DNA of 64,000 nt from contig NC_073348.2 of assembly GCF_027580225.2 (NCBI RefSeq), positions 41,147,501 to 41,211,500 of the forward strand. The letters are read 5' to 3'. Below, piece after piece: positions 1-21,412 of the stretch (position 1 is its first letter; the number at the start of each line of letters is the position of its first letter). A program made the translations under genes and the position numbers. Below the pieces are notes generated by a model. That model saw only the letters and a program-made list of their open reading frames with translations, was not told the origin of the DNA and searched no databases. This DNA comes from Misgurnus anguillicaudatus. Lineage: Eukaryota; Chordata; Actinopteri; Cypriniformes; Cobitidae.

Positions 1-415
1 CACGCACACACACATGCACCCACACACACGCGTGCGCAAAAACACACACACGCACGCACACACGGACACACGTGTGTTCATGATGATGTCATAACTCTAA
101 ATATCAGTTTTCCTCACGAGAGAGTTTGTATTTATGAATGTAATCTGTAAATAAAGACCCGGGAGCATGTGTTGTTCTGAAGATCACATCACATTCAGAG
201 TCTTTAATGAGATTAAACAAATCACCTCACATCTGATTTAAGATTCATTTTCACAAGCAACACAAAGTTCACATCAGAGTAAAAATATTACAGCCCAATA
301 TGAACAGTGAGGAAACATTGAAGTAATTCACCAGATTGAAATCATTTACTCATCCTGATGTCTGTACAAACATATTTGACTTTTGAGATGCATTAATGTT
401 TATAATGTGGAAGGA

Positions 416-727
416 TCCCATACAGCAAAAATATATATTTTTAAAATATCATTTTAAATATATTTCAAAATATACAAATATGTCCAAAAAATATATGTGC
501 TGAAATATATTTTGAAATATGTGTACAAAATGCATTTTCACCAATATATTTTTGGACCATTTTTTAAATTTTGAAATATATTTAAAGCATTTATATTCAT
601 GTTGCATTGGAAGAAAAACTTTGTAAACAACAGGTTTGAAAAGGTTAAAAATTAAATATATTTTCAGCTGCTTATTCAAACTTTAATATTTTGGCTGGGA
701 AAAATATATATTTTTGCCATATGGGTT
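416..727. repeat. AT-rich inverted-repeat element
   Basis: The left end reads CCCATACAGCAAAAATATAT and the reverse complement of the right end reads CCCATATGGCAAAAATATAT, so the segment has terminal inverted repeats of at least 20 bases. The interior is made of AAATATATTT-type blocks. A related arm with a GGTATGGGA end lies near 900-930, suggesting a second partial copy. This is probably a non-autonomous DNA transposon. No coding capacity is seen. Confidence 0.5.
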
Positions 728-2489
728 GTAAAAATTAGACATGTATTTGTTGCCCCTAAAATACATTTGGAAATATATGTTAATATATGAAAGATAAAAC
801 TAAACATATTTTTTCAAATTTAAAAAAATATATTTAATTAAGCTTTAACTTTTAAAATGTATTTAGCTTATATTTAAAACTTATTTTTGGCCAAAGAATT
901 TTTTTTTTTGGTATGGGACTTTTTGGCCTAAATTTTGAGAGAGTCATTTAAAAACATAGACAAAGATACAACACAAGTTCTCTTTGTGTGTTTTACAGTT
1001 TTAGATGGACATTGGAGTGTTAGAGTGACTTTATAAAAGAAAAGATTACCAACAAAATGAGTGTTGAGGTTTTTTAAATGATTGCTGAATTATGATTGTT
1101 TTATATTTGAGATCAGCAGGATGAAAACATTACTGAGTTGATATGAAAGTGAAGTCCAGCAGCAGTGGGCATCTCTGTGAACGTTTATGTGTTTCCTGTT
1201 AGACCGCAGGCACAGGAATGCACAGAAACACTTCTACACACACACACACAGACACACACACACAGAACACACAGACACACACAGTAATGAACTCCAGCTG
1301 GAGCACAACCTCCTCTCTGTTAATGTTACACAGTGAAAGCATTTAAAACACTGAAACTCTTTGACAGCTCTGTGCTGTGCATGAAGACCAACAACTTACT
1401 GCATGAGCTGGATTTCCTTCAACTAAAATGGATTTTCTGGATGTTTATAAACTATATTATAATAATAATGTTTTATTTATAAAGCACCTTTCCCAAGCTC
1501 AAGGTCGCTGTACAATAAAGTAAGCAAAAGTTCATCAACAGACAAGTTTCAAGTTAAAACATACATGTTTAGATGCATTACAACACTAGACAGAGGAGGG
1601 GTGAAAATATCTGCTGAAAAGATGTTTTAAATTGTGATTTGAAAGAGCTTTTAGATGAAATGTGATGAAGGGAGATCCATAAAGCTCTGAATGATCCACC
1701 ACCCACTGAAGAAAGATGGAAACAGTAAGCAGTTTTACATCCGAAGATATAAGTAAACATTTAAACGTCAACAGGAGAATTTTAAACTGAAGAGTAACCA
1801 AAAAGCATCCATATATAGTCTTATATCTCTTCTTTGTTGACCAGCAAAGAATCTAAAAAGAGCAAAGAGCTAAACTTCATTTGTCATAAAGCTTTATCAT
1901 GCTGAGTTTGGCCATAAACAGGATAGTTTTGCTGTGTGTGCGCGTGTGTGTGTGCGTGCTTGTGTGTGCATGCATGTGTTTCCATCTGGAGGTGGTTTGT
2001 AAGGCATTTTCCTTCAGGGCCAAGAACCTGGAGCATTTCCTTTGAGAGAGGAAGATGAAGAAATGAAGAGAGAAAGAGTGGGATTAGTGGATCATGCAGC
2101 ACATCTGGCTTTCATTAGAGCAAAGATGGTCGAGATGAAATAGAGAAGTGCAGCACTGACCTACTTCTGCTCACAACATTGAGACTCAAATGAGATTTTC
2201 CAGACCTCCCGACCCGAGTCCCAGCAGAACATTATCCACCCACCCTAAATCTCCACAGCTCAACATTACTCACCCAACATCTACACAACTTTCTCTTTCT
2301 ACTGTCTTCTTCTTCTCACCAGGAGTTAGCTGCTGGTGTTTGATGCTGGTTAACTTAGACAGCTGCATACCACAGTCTGGGAATTCAGCCAGACAAGCAG
2401 AGAGAAAGAGAGAGAGAGAGAGACAGTTAATCTTCATCCCACCCAGTCTGACCCTCCTCTCTCTCATATGATTGACAGCATCAGCCTCA

Positions 2490-2820
2490 GCTAACAGGGA
2501 ACGTTCCTGTAACTTTGGCTAATGTTCTCTAAAAGTTCTCTTAAAGTTATCAAGAACCGTTCTTGCAGTAATATTAATACAACGTTTTCCTAACGTTATC
2601 TGCCATTAATGTCCTTAACACGTTAGTTTTAGAAACATTATAATTGCATTGTTAGCAGAACCTTCTAAAAACGTTTTGAAAAACATTCTTATAACCAAAC
2701 AATAACGTTGATAAAACGTCTAAACAACTGGACGTTTTTAACGCTCTAAGAATGTTCAAATATAAAAGTTTTTGAAACTTAAATGTAACATTATGGGAAC
2801 GTTTTCATAATGGAAAATTG
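2490..2820. repeat. AACGTT-rich dispersed repeat
   Basis: Variants of AACGTT, GTTCT and AACATT recur about every 15-40 bases, for example 'gggaacgttcct' near the left end and 'gggaacgttttc' near the right. The pattern resembles a low-complexity dispersed repeat of fish genomes. The ends and family are uncertain. Confidence 0.4.
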
Positions 2821-3104
2821 TTAGGGATTCTACAATCTTTAAAATATTCCTTACTCAACACAATCTAATTTAAAACTCTTAGATTATTCATTTACAAAGG
2901 ATACTTGTATTTGTTTTCTTTCTAAAACTATATTATTAATTAACTATATTAATTTGGTTTTTTTTACTCATTTTTATGAGTGAGTTTTGTTTGTCTCATT
3001 ATTATTTATGAAATTGTGTGTTCTTTTCTTGTATGTGTAACAGAGTATCATGGTAAATATTTTGCTTAATAGCATGAAAATCAGACTTTCATGTTTCATG
3101 TTTA

Positions 3105-3420
3105 AGTGCTATAAGTTGGTCCCCAGTGCTTCTATCAATCTAGAAAATGTGATAAAGATCAACCCAGTAACTTAGTTTTGTTAAACCATTCTCTGCAAGC
3201 ATGTGAAAAAATAGATCATTGAAATTTGTCTCCCCTGATGATGTCAGAAGGGGATCTTGTTATAATAATACCACCCCTTAATCTGCACTATCCAACCATG
3301 GCACTGACATTTGATGCAGATATCAGCTCGTTTGCATTTTAAAGGACACACACAAAACTTCACATATGGACTCTGGGGATTTATTTAAAATCTTAAAAAA
3401 CTCGTATGAAATGTCAGCTT
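3105..3420 (-). repeat. Dispersed element, inverted copy of 40030-40620
   Basis: Several landmarks are shared in inverse order with the sequence at 40030-40620. They include the 'gatcaacccagtaacttagttttg' region, the 'gatgtcagaaggggatc' region, the 'ctgcactatccaacca' region, 'gctcgtttgcattttaaagga' and 'gactctggggatttattt'. Two diverged copies of one family are therefore present, here inverted. No target duplication was recognised and no coding capacity is seen. Confidence 0.55.
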
Positions 3421-3700
3421 TAATTACTTTTGTCGGGCTGAATTTATGCTGTTATTAAACATTGATAATTTATAAAGTATACGACATGTAAATGTATTGA
3501 TAAAGGTCAAAGGTCACTTGTGTTATGTCATTGGTTTGGATGGAATTACATCACACCCAAAATGGTCAATAAGAGCCGTGTTGAGGGTTAAATCTCTTTA
3601 AGTAATGTGAGTGGTCAGAGATGTTTAGTCTACTGCAGAACTGATGATGAAGGATTAAAGTGATGCTGTTTAACTAGTTAGTTCAGTTATTATTTGAGTT

Positions 3701-4010
3701 TATACCACGGGTCTGTTGAATGCTGCATTCTGATTGGCTGAGAAATGTTCTATGGGTGTTGATTATTTTTCTGTAAACCGCACACCTATCTTTTCAAATG
3801 TCTTAAAAATAGGCACCAGAGCAATGTTTGTGGTAACCGTGGTATAAGCGGAATAATTGACTCCGGTCCTTTGAATTATTTGAAAATAATGCACACCTGC
3901 GGTGTAACGGCACTCCGCTTCACGTCGTGCCGCATTACCACCTTGGTGTGCATTATTTTCTTATAATTCAATGGCCCGTCGTCAATTATTCCTTACAAAT
4001 TGTTTGGTTA
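3701..4010. mobile_element. Palindromic non-autonomous DNA element (copy A)
   Basis: The core around 3850-4000 is a long imperfect palindrome. 'ggaataattgac...' and '...gaaaataatgcacacc' on the left return as the reverse complement 'ggtgtgcattatttt...' and 'gtcaattattcc' on the right. The left part carries the 'gaatgctgcattctgattggctgag' motif. A second copy lies at 29473-30190 and is split by another transposon. The 76-residue open frame starting at 3971 lies inside the right arm and is not a gene. Confidence 0.6.
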
Positions 4011-4271
4011 TTTCTTTAATTGTCGTGATTCTGTCAGGATACAGACTAACGTCTAAATATCAGATCACAACATATGAGGATTATATCTTATTTCTTTGTC
4101 TCGCTTTGTTTTACCGCCCTCTTGTGTTCATACAAATAAATAACACACAATCACACAATCTCCAAACACACAAGAGATTCAGAGAGGTGATGAAGAAATA
4201 AAACAATGACGTCTGCTCTCTGCTCTGTATTTAATTAAACATCAAAATCAAACTGATTTTAATTCACTATG

Positions 4272-4373
4272 TATAAAAACCTCAAGCGGGGCGGGGCTGC
4301 GCCTTATGACGTCGACGACGTAGGCGGGGTCACTCGGCTGTTGTTCATCTGTACGGTCGGCTGGCTGCACCAG
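4272..4373 (+). promoter_or_regulatory. Promoter-like GC patch with TATA-like box, CRE and splice donor
   Basis: In AT-rich surroundings this patch has TATAAAA at 4272-4278, a GC box (GGGCGGGGC) at about 4289, a full CRE (TGACGTCG) at 4307-4314, several CpGs and, about 60 bases later, CAG|GTAACG at 4371-4376. It reads as a core promoter plus a short non-coding first exon. It is on the + strand about 2.1 kb before the dmpk start codon, so it may be the dmpk promoter. No splice partner could be proved and another transcript is possible. Confidence 0.45.
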
Positions 4374-6187
4374 GTAACGAGTCCTAATTAAACACGTAAA
4401 CTATCACCAACAATAACTAAACTACTGCAAATAAGCTTAGGTAGATAGTGTTTAAGTTAAATAAGTACTGTATAAATAATATTAAACTTTAGTTATTGAT
4501 AATTTTAGTTAGAAATGCTTAAAACAGTGTGCTTGGGTATTTTTCACATTTCTTTTGTCAGTCTGATAAAAGAGTAAAAAAGAGTCAATGCGCATTGCAT
4601 TGTGGGATTCAGTATCACGCAGTTTGCACTTCTGTGTGGATGTAGCAGGTCATATATAATCTACATTGACGGAATTCAGCTATAAAATGTTTCATTGTTC
4701 CTGGACCTGTTGTGAAGCTATTTTAATTATGCTCAGAAGTTGCACACATTCATTGCATTCAGAATTTAATTGCATACAGTACAGGTGGAAGTAGTAAATC
4801 AACCCATATTAACAAATCAAATCAGACACACACACACACACACACACCTCATGTCTCAATCAGCTCTCTTGTTGAGTAGTCAGGGCACTGATCAGGGAGT
4901 CGGACATTTTAATGGTTAATCGCAAAAACCTTCCAGTGCACTGGAACGTTCCTTCCCTAAATATTCCCACAATGCAACGCAAAAAAAAACATTGAGCATT
5001 GATGGTCCCTATGTTCCCAATGTGAAGTGAGCTAGGGTCCTTACCAGGCCCTGTCCCAAATGGCGCACTTCATGTGGACTTTTTTATCTTGTGGCCTTAA
5101 ATTGCACGTGCTTGCTCAGTCTATGAGTCCATAAGGTGTCCAATCTGTCATTTTTACGCTCTGAAGTCCACACTGATGGGCAACTTCTCTTCCTATTTCT
5201 GGTGTGACACTCGAGTCTATTGCAAAATACGACTCCGGTGCGCCCTTGTCTACAGGGTCCCTAAGGTCTGCTCTACATGATGTCATCAAAGTGGGGACTC
5301 TAAGGAAGTCCACAAGTCCGGTGTGTGTTATTTTGGGACAAGGCCATACTTCTATTGGGCAGTGAGGTGTGCATGAACGTCTTCTAAAAAAATGTAAAAA
5401 ACTTAAAATGCTAATTTGCGTCTGACAGGAAGTCAGTGAGCTGTGTTGCCAAAGCCCTGCTTTTCCCGTAGCTTTGGCTTACATTTAAACTGGTGCACTA
5501 AGTTATTTTGTCATCATGCTGTCAGTTTTAAGGCATGATGATTTTATTATAGTAACAGACACACGGGTTTATGATGACTAGTATACAGTAAAAATCAATT
5601 GTGTGTAATGCACGACATTGACTGTAAAATATGTCATTTAGGTATGGAGTATGTTTTTATATGCAGATCTGGCAACCCTATCAGTGTATATTAATAGAGG
5701 AGACATTACTGGAGATAATGCACTCAGTGAAGTGTAGATTAGACCAGCAGATAATATGAGACTGATCTAAGTATGATGAGATCTGATCTCTGTGTATCAT
5801 AGGACTCATGATGATTTCTACTGACACACTAAAGAGAAATATTTCAATACACAAAATTTTGTGGATGATGTGCCTGAGAGTTGAGTTTCACCTGTGATGA
5901 AGATGATGAAGAATGAGGCTGACGTCAGTGTTTCTGTTCACACAATGAAATTCCATGAGGAGAGAAGATGAGTTATGGACTGACCTGAGACCTGTGGACC
6001 GGTGACAGGTGGATGTTTCTGCTCTGAATTAGAGAAGTAGAGCAGCACATGTGTGAGTTTTATTTAAACAGACTGACAAACTTTTCTTACTAGAGTAAAT
6101 CTGAGTGACGTGACTCTGATACTAGAGTAAAATTAAGAGCTAAACACAGAAAAGAGACACACCTCAAGAAAAACACAATAACATAAA
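4374..6187. other. Putative leader intron or intergenic DNA before dmpk
   Basis: No coding exon was found. A short CA tract lies at 4827-4848. An element with opposed 'cctgtcccaaatggcgcac' and 'tattttgggacaagg' ends spans about 5050-5350 and looks like a palindromic transposon. If 4272-4373 is the dmpk promoter, this is its first intron. Confidence 0.4.
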
Positions 6188-6248
6188 GAGAGAGAGAGAG
6201 AGAGAGAGAGACACACACACAAAAAAAGGGATTGAGGCTGGCTGGAGG

Positions 6249-6282
<34 letters not shown>
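6188..6282 (+). repeat. Paired (GA)n tracts in the probable dmpk leader
   Basis: Two GA runs (about 6188-6212 and 6246-6282) are separated by a short CA tract, an A-rich stretch and unique sequence. They lie 160-250 bases upstream of the dmpk start codon and probably in its 5' UTR or proximal promoter. A GT run follows at 6307-6324. Confidence 0.7.
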
Positions 6283-6286
<4 letters not shown>

Positions 6287-6440
6287 GAGAGTGAGCGAGC
6301 GAGCACGTGTGTGTGTGTGTGTGTTTAAGTATACATCAGTACTGGAACAGAAGTCTGTAAAGCGTGAGAGATCTGATGGAGTTCTTCAGGAGTTATGGAG
6401 GTGGATTATAGATGAATCAGATCTGGTCTGGATCGCTGTC

Positions 6441-14748
<8,308 letters not shown>

Positions 14749-14877
14749 AGGATATTTATTAGTTTGTGCTAAAGGGTCTGAACTTCTGATGTGGGAGCGT
14801 CGCTGTAGCTCTGAAATCTCCTGATGAAGAACACAAACACATCAGACACTACACACACTGTCAGAAGAGGTCATCAG

Positions 14878-15130
14878 ACTTTACACTGATCTCATCTACT
14901 GTATGCCCGTCTGATCTCATCTACTCTACACTGATCAGAACTAATCTTTACACTGGTCTGATCTCATCTACTGTATGCCCGTCTGGTCTGATCTACTTTA
15001 CACTGGTCTGATCTCATCTACTCTACACTGATCTCTTCTACTATATGCCCGTCTGATTTGATCTACTTTGCACTGGTCTGATCTGTTCTATTGTGGTTTG
15101 ATCTGGTTTACAGCGGTCTGATCTGTTGTT
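14878..15130 (+). repeat. Degenerate CTGATCTCATCTACT tandem repeat
   Basis: Blocks such as 'tctgatctcatctact', 'gtatgcccgtctgat' and 'tttacactggtctgatct' recur with substitutions, giving diverged units of about 50-60 bases made of 15-20 base sub-blocks. The array starts about 130 bases after the dmpk stop codon, so it is probably in the 3' UTR. It is not a CTG trinucleotide array. Confidence 0.75.
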
Positions 15131-15477
15131 AGCTCATAGCGTCACTCCAACATTACATCAGACATTGAGATGTCTTCATAACAGTTCTTTTGGTTTGTTT
15201 GTGTAGTGCTGAGTTGTGTGGATTGTTGATGTGTTTGTGTGATCTATAAGAGCATCACTGCCAGTCTGCTGTACAGAAGTGTTAACATGTTCAGGTTTCT
15301 GTCTGTATGGTGATCCTCTTTCTGTCATTTACATACAGAATTTATTCACTGTTTATTTAGAGTCTAAAGCACCTGACAGAAGTCAAGAGGTTCACAGATT
15401 TATCATCTAAACACAAACACTATCCTCTCTACACGCACTTATATTTCATTCAGTATCTGCAACACTGTTTCAATGCA

Positions 15478-15736
15478 TACAATGAAAAAAATGACTTTCT
15501 TACTTAGAATTTTTGTTTTGTATTCAGATATCCAAAAAATTCTACATTTTAAAGAAAAAACTACATTTATTTCAAGATTTTTTTACCCCAATGGCAGATT
15601 TTTTTTGGCTCTTTTAAGCACAACTTCACTTAAATTGTATATTTTTTGTCTAAAAACTAGACTTATTTAATTTAGATATTTGTACTGAAAACAAGACACA
15701 AATACTAAGTAAGAAAGTCATTTTTTGCAGTGTATT
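15478..15736. mobile_element. Palindromic 'ATGACTTTCTTACTTAG' element
   Basis: The left end 'aaaatgactttcttacttag' returns inverted as 'ctaagtaagaaagtcatttt' at the right end. Internal arms ('attcagatatcc', 'gatatttgtactgaaaac') are also complementary. Related copies lie at about 20935-21226 and as two adjacent copies at 37615-38190. No open frame of note is present. Confidence 0.7.
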
Positions 15737-16563
15737 CGCTACATGATGTTATTTTTGTACAAAAAAAAAGAAAATGACATTTTTATTACATATTAGAAAA
15801 CTAAGTGAACAACTTGGAAATAAAGTTGACTTATTTATTTAACAAAGTTTGCATTTATCCCTAAATCATGTTTGTTACCTACACACATTATTTAAATGAG
15901 TAAATCTACATCTCGACATCTAAATGTACTCTGTTTACTCTCTCAATATACATTTATGATCTTTCTGTGTTCTTACAATAAGACCATGAATGTGTATTTA
16001 AAAAGTAAATAAATGATGCAGTTTTGTGTTTATCAGCTGTGAGCTTTAATGAGTTTGAGGCGGTTTGGTTTCCCAGACAGGAGTTGAGTTTAATCCCAGA
16101 CTAAAATGCATGTTTGAGGTGTTTTTACTGAAACTCACATATCTCAACATACAGTATATATCAGTGCTGTCTCAAGATTCACACCAGTAATGTCTTTATC
16201 TTAATATAACCTGGCTTAATCTAAACCGGGTAATCGCCCATTTGTGTTGTTTGCTTAGATAAACATCACTGTTAAATGATACAAACTAAACCTCAAACAA
16301 CCCAACAGCACTGTTTTAATAAAAGTAAAGGCCGCACACAATTTCTTTAAAATGTACCTTTAAATAAAGTGATATAAATATAATGTAATAAAATCTGTTG
16401 TAGATTAATTGTGTTTATAAATAAACAATCCCTAACTTCTCAATATCTAATAAGAGATCACATGAAAACATTAGAAATACTCTATGATCATTTTCTCGTT
16501 ATCTTGGACAATTAACCAGTAACTTTGGTGTAGAAGATGACTCTTGCTACAATGATTAACTGT

Positions 16564-16608
16564 TTAAGGGATAGTTCACCCAAAAATGATGACAGAATGT
16601 CCCTTTAA
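16564..16608. repeat. 45-bp TTAA-bounded transposon remnant
   Basis: It reads TTAAGGGATAGTTCACCC at the left and GTCCCTTTAA at the right. These are the two ends of the element seen in full at 42981-43322, with almost all of the interior missing. Confidence 0.6.
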
Positions 16609-17407
16609 TCTGATGTACTAATACAACACTGATCATTCTTATATACGGGTGAAAGAACAAACAGTCACAACTTTGATTTGTAAAATGGATCTCTTAATAA
16701 TCCTTAACACAACACAACACAATGACATTTCACATGAACAGAGCCGAATACAGTCATCATGTGTGATATATCTGTGTGAATATTGCATTCTGTCTTTGTG
16801 GTTTGGAAAGTGTTCATAGGGTAAAAACTGATTGTTGATGTACATTTGCATGAAATGCTAAAAATGCAAATGTACTCTCTTGCCTCACATCATCAAATAC
16901 ATATTTAACCTTACAGTCGCATGAGTATTTAGGGTTACTACTGTAAACTAATAAAGCAATATCGCTGGAGTAATAGTGTGATATAGCTCATCTGTGATTA
17001 AGTAAAGGAGTCAAACCCACAAAATAAAACTGAGAATAACTTCACACTTTAACAAATAATAAAATAACCTACATTTGTCTTCTAGCTTTACAGTTTATGG
17101 CTCTTTTTTAAAAGGCTGATAAATAACATTGTTCATTCATTACACACAGCAGGTCAGAGTTTCTGTGGTTTCAACTTCAGTCGATGACTTCACAGATAAA
17201 CGTGACTCTTTTGCTTGTCAAACATCTCTTTTTGGAGATGCACAGTAGTACGGAAGGCCGTTGGGGACAAAAGTGTGAAACTAACGCCTTAACATGTACT
17301 ACGTGTAAACATGTAAATGACATGTTAACGCGTTAGTCTCACACTTTTTGGCTCCAATGCCAGTAGAGTTTCCTTGACAGTCATCAGTCCTGTTCAGACA
17401 GTTGCGC

Positions 17408-19060
<1,653 letters not shown>

Positions 19061-20934
19061 TTTTTACAAGTTGTAAGTTCGGTTCACTCCACTAACTTTG
19101 GATAGTAGACTTGAGCTAGCAAAACATGAAGTTGACCAGATGCTGGAGATAACTCAGACTGACCTGTACTGCTCATTTACTGCTCAATGTCTAGAGAGTA
19201 AATCTCAGAGCTCATTTCCATATCTCTAGAGAGAGAGAGAGAAAAGAGAGAGAGAGAGAGAGAGATTCTGCATTAGAAAGACACACCTGTGTGTGTGTGT
19301 GTATGTATGTGTGTGTGTGTTTGTGCTGCTTTAACTGCAGCTCCGCTGGTTTGCATGCCAGGTAGAGACAATCTGGTCTCCTCATTTAACTGGACCTGCC
19401 ATGCAAATGCTCTTCTGGTTGTGTCGGGTGAAGGGCACGGCCGCTCTAACAGGAGCACGCACAGCCTGAACTGCTAGTAAAATTTTGCTTTTATTTGATG
19501 TTCCAGCTGATTGTCTGTTGGGTTTAAGTCACCTAAACTTGGACAAAGGCAATTCAAATGGGTTCTTTTACTGTTTACTATCGGTTAACATCGCAGTTCA
19601 GGAACGTGAATAGGTTTCTCTAGACCTAACAGATGTCCTTTTCTTTTGTTCAGAGACTCAAAGCTTTCCATCAGTTATCTGTCTCTTTAACTTCATCATA
19701 AACATATTCTTCTCTTTCAATCATGGCTCATTTTGGGCTTTCTGGCCCAGATGTAAACCTCTCAGATGAAGTCTGGATGACGTTGAGTGCGTTATTTTGT
19801 CATTATGCAAACTAAAGAAAGTTATTATCAAGCGCCATATGTTAGGTGTTACTCTCTAGAGTTGTTCATGGCCTTATGAATGATATTTATTCATGCAAAA
19901 AAATAAGAACAAGCCATTAAAAAATCTGTGAATGAGCAGACTTCATCTGTGCACGCAGCATGAAGTTAAAACAACTTGGTTTTGCGAGTCAATTCAACCT
20001 ATGATGATTTTAAGAAAGTTGACATATGTAAATTGTTTAACTTGATTTGTTAAGTTAAAGTAACATATATGTTGATTTGTATTTTTTTCCAGTGTGTTGC
20101 ACGTATACATCTGTGTTTTTTGTTTCGTTGTTTTTTCCACTGATGATGAAGGAAACATACGTTATGATAGGGCCGTACACTAGAGTACTGTCATCCGCAG
20201 ACTCGCTCTAACTGTATGCAAATAATCTCTGTGTCCAGCGAGAGAACATTTTATCATATATGGAAACATCCCTCGCTAATGAATCTTCCCAAAGTCCCTC
20301 TTGAAGGAAAGCACGGTGCCTTTGAAATGTAAAAGTGGATTATAATTTCTGTGAAAGAGAATGATGTGAGGTCTTAAACTTTATAAAGTCCACACAGTAA
20401 ACACGTCAAACAGTCAACGCACTGGCTACGCACAGATTTGCATGTTTCTTTGAGCGGTGGCGTGTTTAAACACGAAGATGGGCACCGAGTTTGACTGTTA
20501 AATGTCTCTGTTTGTAATGTGAACCACACCCGCTGGACAGAAAAGAGCCGTCCGTCTGTTCGCATCTATACTTCATGTCTCTTTAAATGAAGGAAATCTA
20601 GCGTTTCAGAAATATCTGAGTCAACTGAGCCTCAGGAATCAAAATTGGATTCATATGAAAGAAGGAAAAATGAGCACAGAAAGTAAAGGACATGAATTGA
20701 GTTATTCACAAAAACCAAATGCATTATAAGAAGATAAAATCACATTGAAGTGCATTGACATTAATAAAGAATTTTGTGCTGAATGTATTGTTTATATATT
20801 GCTAAATGTAAACAATGATGATAATGTTGAGATGGTAGCTGTGTGTGTGTGATTTTCAATAGGATATAATACATAACACAACCTATCACATATAACAGTG
20901 ATAACAACAGTGACGTTAGTACGAGTCAAATTTA

Positions 20935-21226
20935 TGCACTACAAAAATGACTTTCTAACATAGTATTTTTGACCTGTTTTCAGTACAAATATCAAAAAAT
21001 TCTTAAATCAATATGCATTTTCTTGATGAGAAAGTAGTTTTTAGACAAAAAATTTACCACAATAGTAGATTTTTGCTTGTTTTGAGCGCACATTTGTTAT
21101 AAATTGGATATTTTTGGTCTAAAAACTCGACTTATTTTCGTGATCATTAAAAAATGCATCTTGAATGAAGAATTTTTAGATATTTGTACTAAAAACAAAA
21201 CAAAAATACAAAGTAAAAAAGTCATT
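20935..21226. mobile_element. Palindromic 'ATGACTTTCTAACATAG' element, second copy
   Basis: The left end 'aaaaatgactttctaacatagtatttttg' and right end 'caaaaatacaaagtaaaaaagtcatt' are complementary, as are internal arms around 'gtacaaatatc'. It is the same family as 15478-15736 and 37615-38190. Two overlapping open frames of 68 and 88 codons on opposite strands are by-products of the palindrome. Confidence 0.65.
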
Positions 21227-21412
21227 GTTTCAACATATTTCATTTGTGTCTTATACCTTTGCTTTAAGTTTGGACTGAATGAGAAGATAAAAACAAACAC
21301 CAATCACACAATTTTACTTGTTTATTTAATGTCAGGTCACTTAATCAATACAAATCTATGTCAGTTTTGACATCCAGCTGTCCAGCTTTTCATTCATGTC
21401 TGTGCCAAGTAT

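Larger units (their letters stand above)
1..4270. other. Gene-free, repeat-rich left flank
   Basis: No convincing coding exon was found. The first 75 bases are a CA-type microsatellite. An AATAAA lies near 150, so the end of an upstream + strand transcript could fall here, but no coding sequence supports this. The stretch holds an AT-rich inverted-repeat element (416-727), a dispersed repeat beginning with a 'tataaagcacctttccc' motif (about 1455-1800), CA/GT tracts near 1235-1290 and 1930-1975, an AACGTT-rich repeat (about 2490-2820), a dispersed element shared with 40030-40620 (about 3105-3420) and a palindromic element (3701-4010). The short open frames look fortuitous. Confidence 0.6.
14749..17407. 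other. dmpk 3' UTR and dmpk-ovol3 intergenic region
   Basis: The dmpk 3' UTR begins at 14749 and holds a degenerate tandem repeat (14878-15130). Possible AATAAA signals lie at 15819-15824 and 16008-16013 and neither is proven. The rest contains a palindromic element (about 15478-15736), a 'cggtttcccagacag' repeat fragment (about 16062-16110), a 45-bp TTAA-bounded remnant (16564-16608) and AT-rich sequence. The ovol3 3' UTR probably enters from the right. No further gene is seen. Confidence 0.55.

Noticed and set aside
449..679. 76-codon - strand open frame rich in F, K and Y
   Set aside because: It results from AAATATATTT-type repeat sequence.
3971..4201. 76-codon + strand open frame
   Set aside because: It starts inside the right arm of a palindromic transposon and encodes nothing recognisable.
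14749..16020. CTG-repeat expansion homologous to the human DM1 locus
   Set aside because: No CTG or CAG run was found after the dmpk stop; the repeat present has a different sequence.
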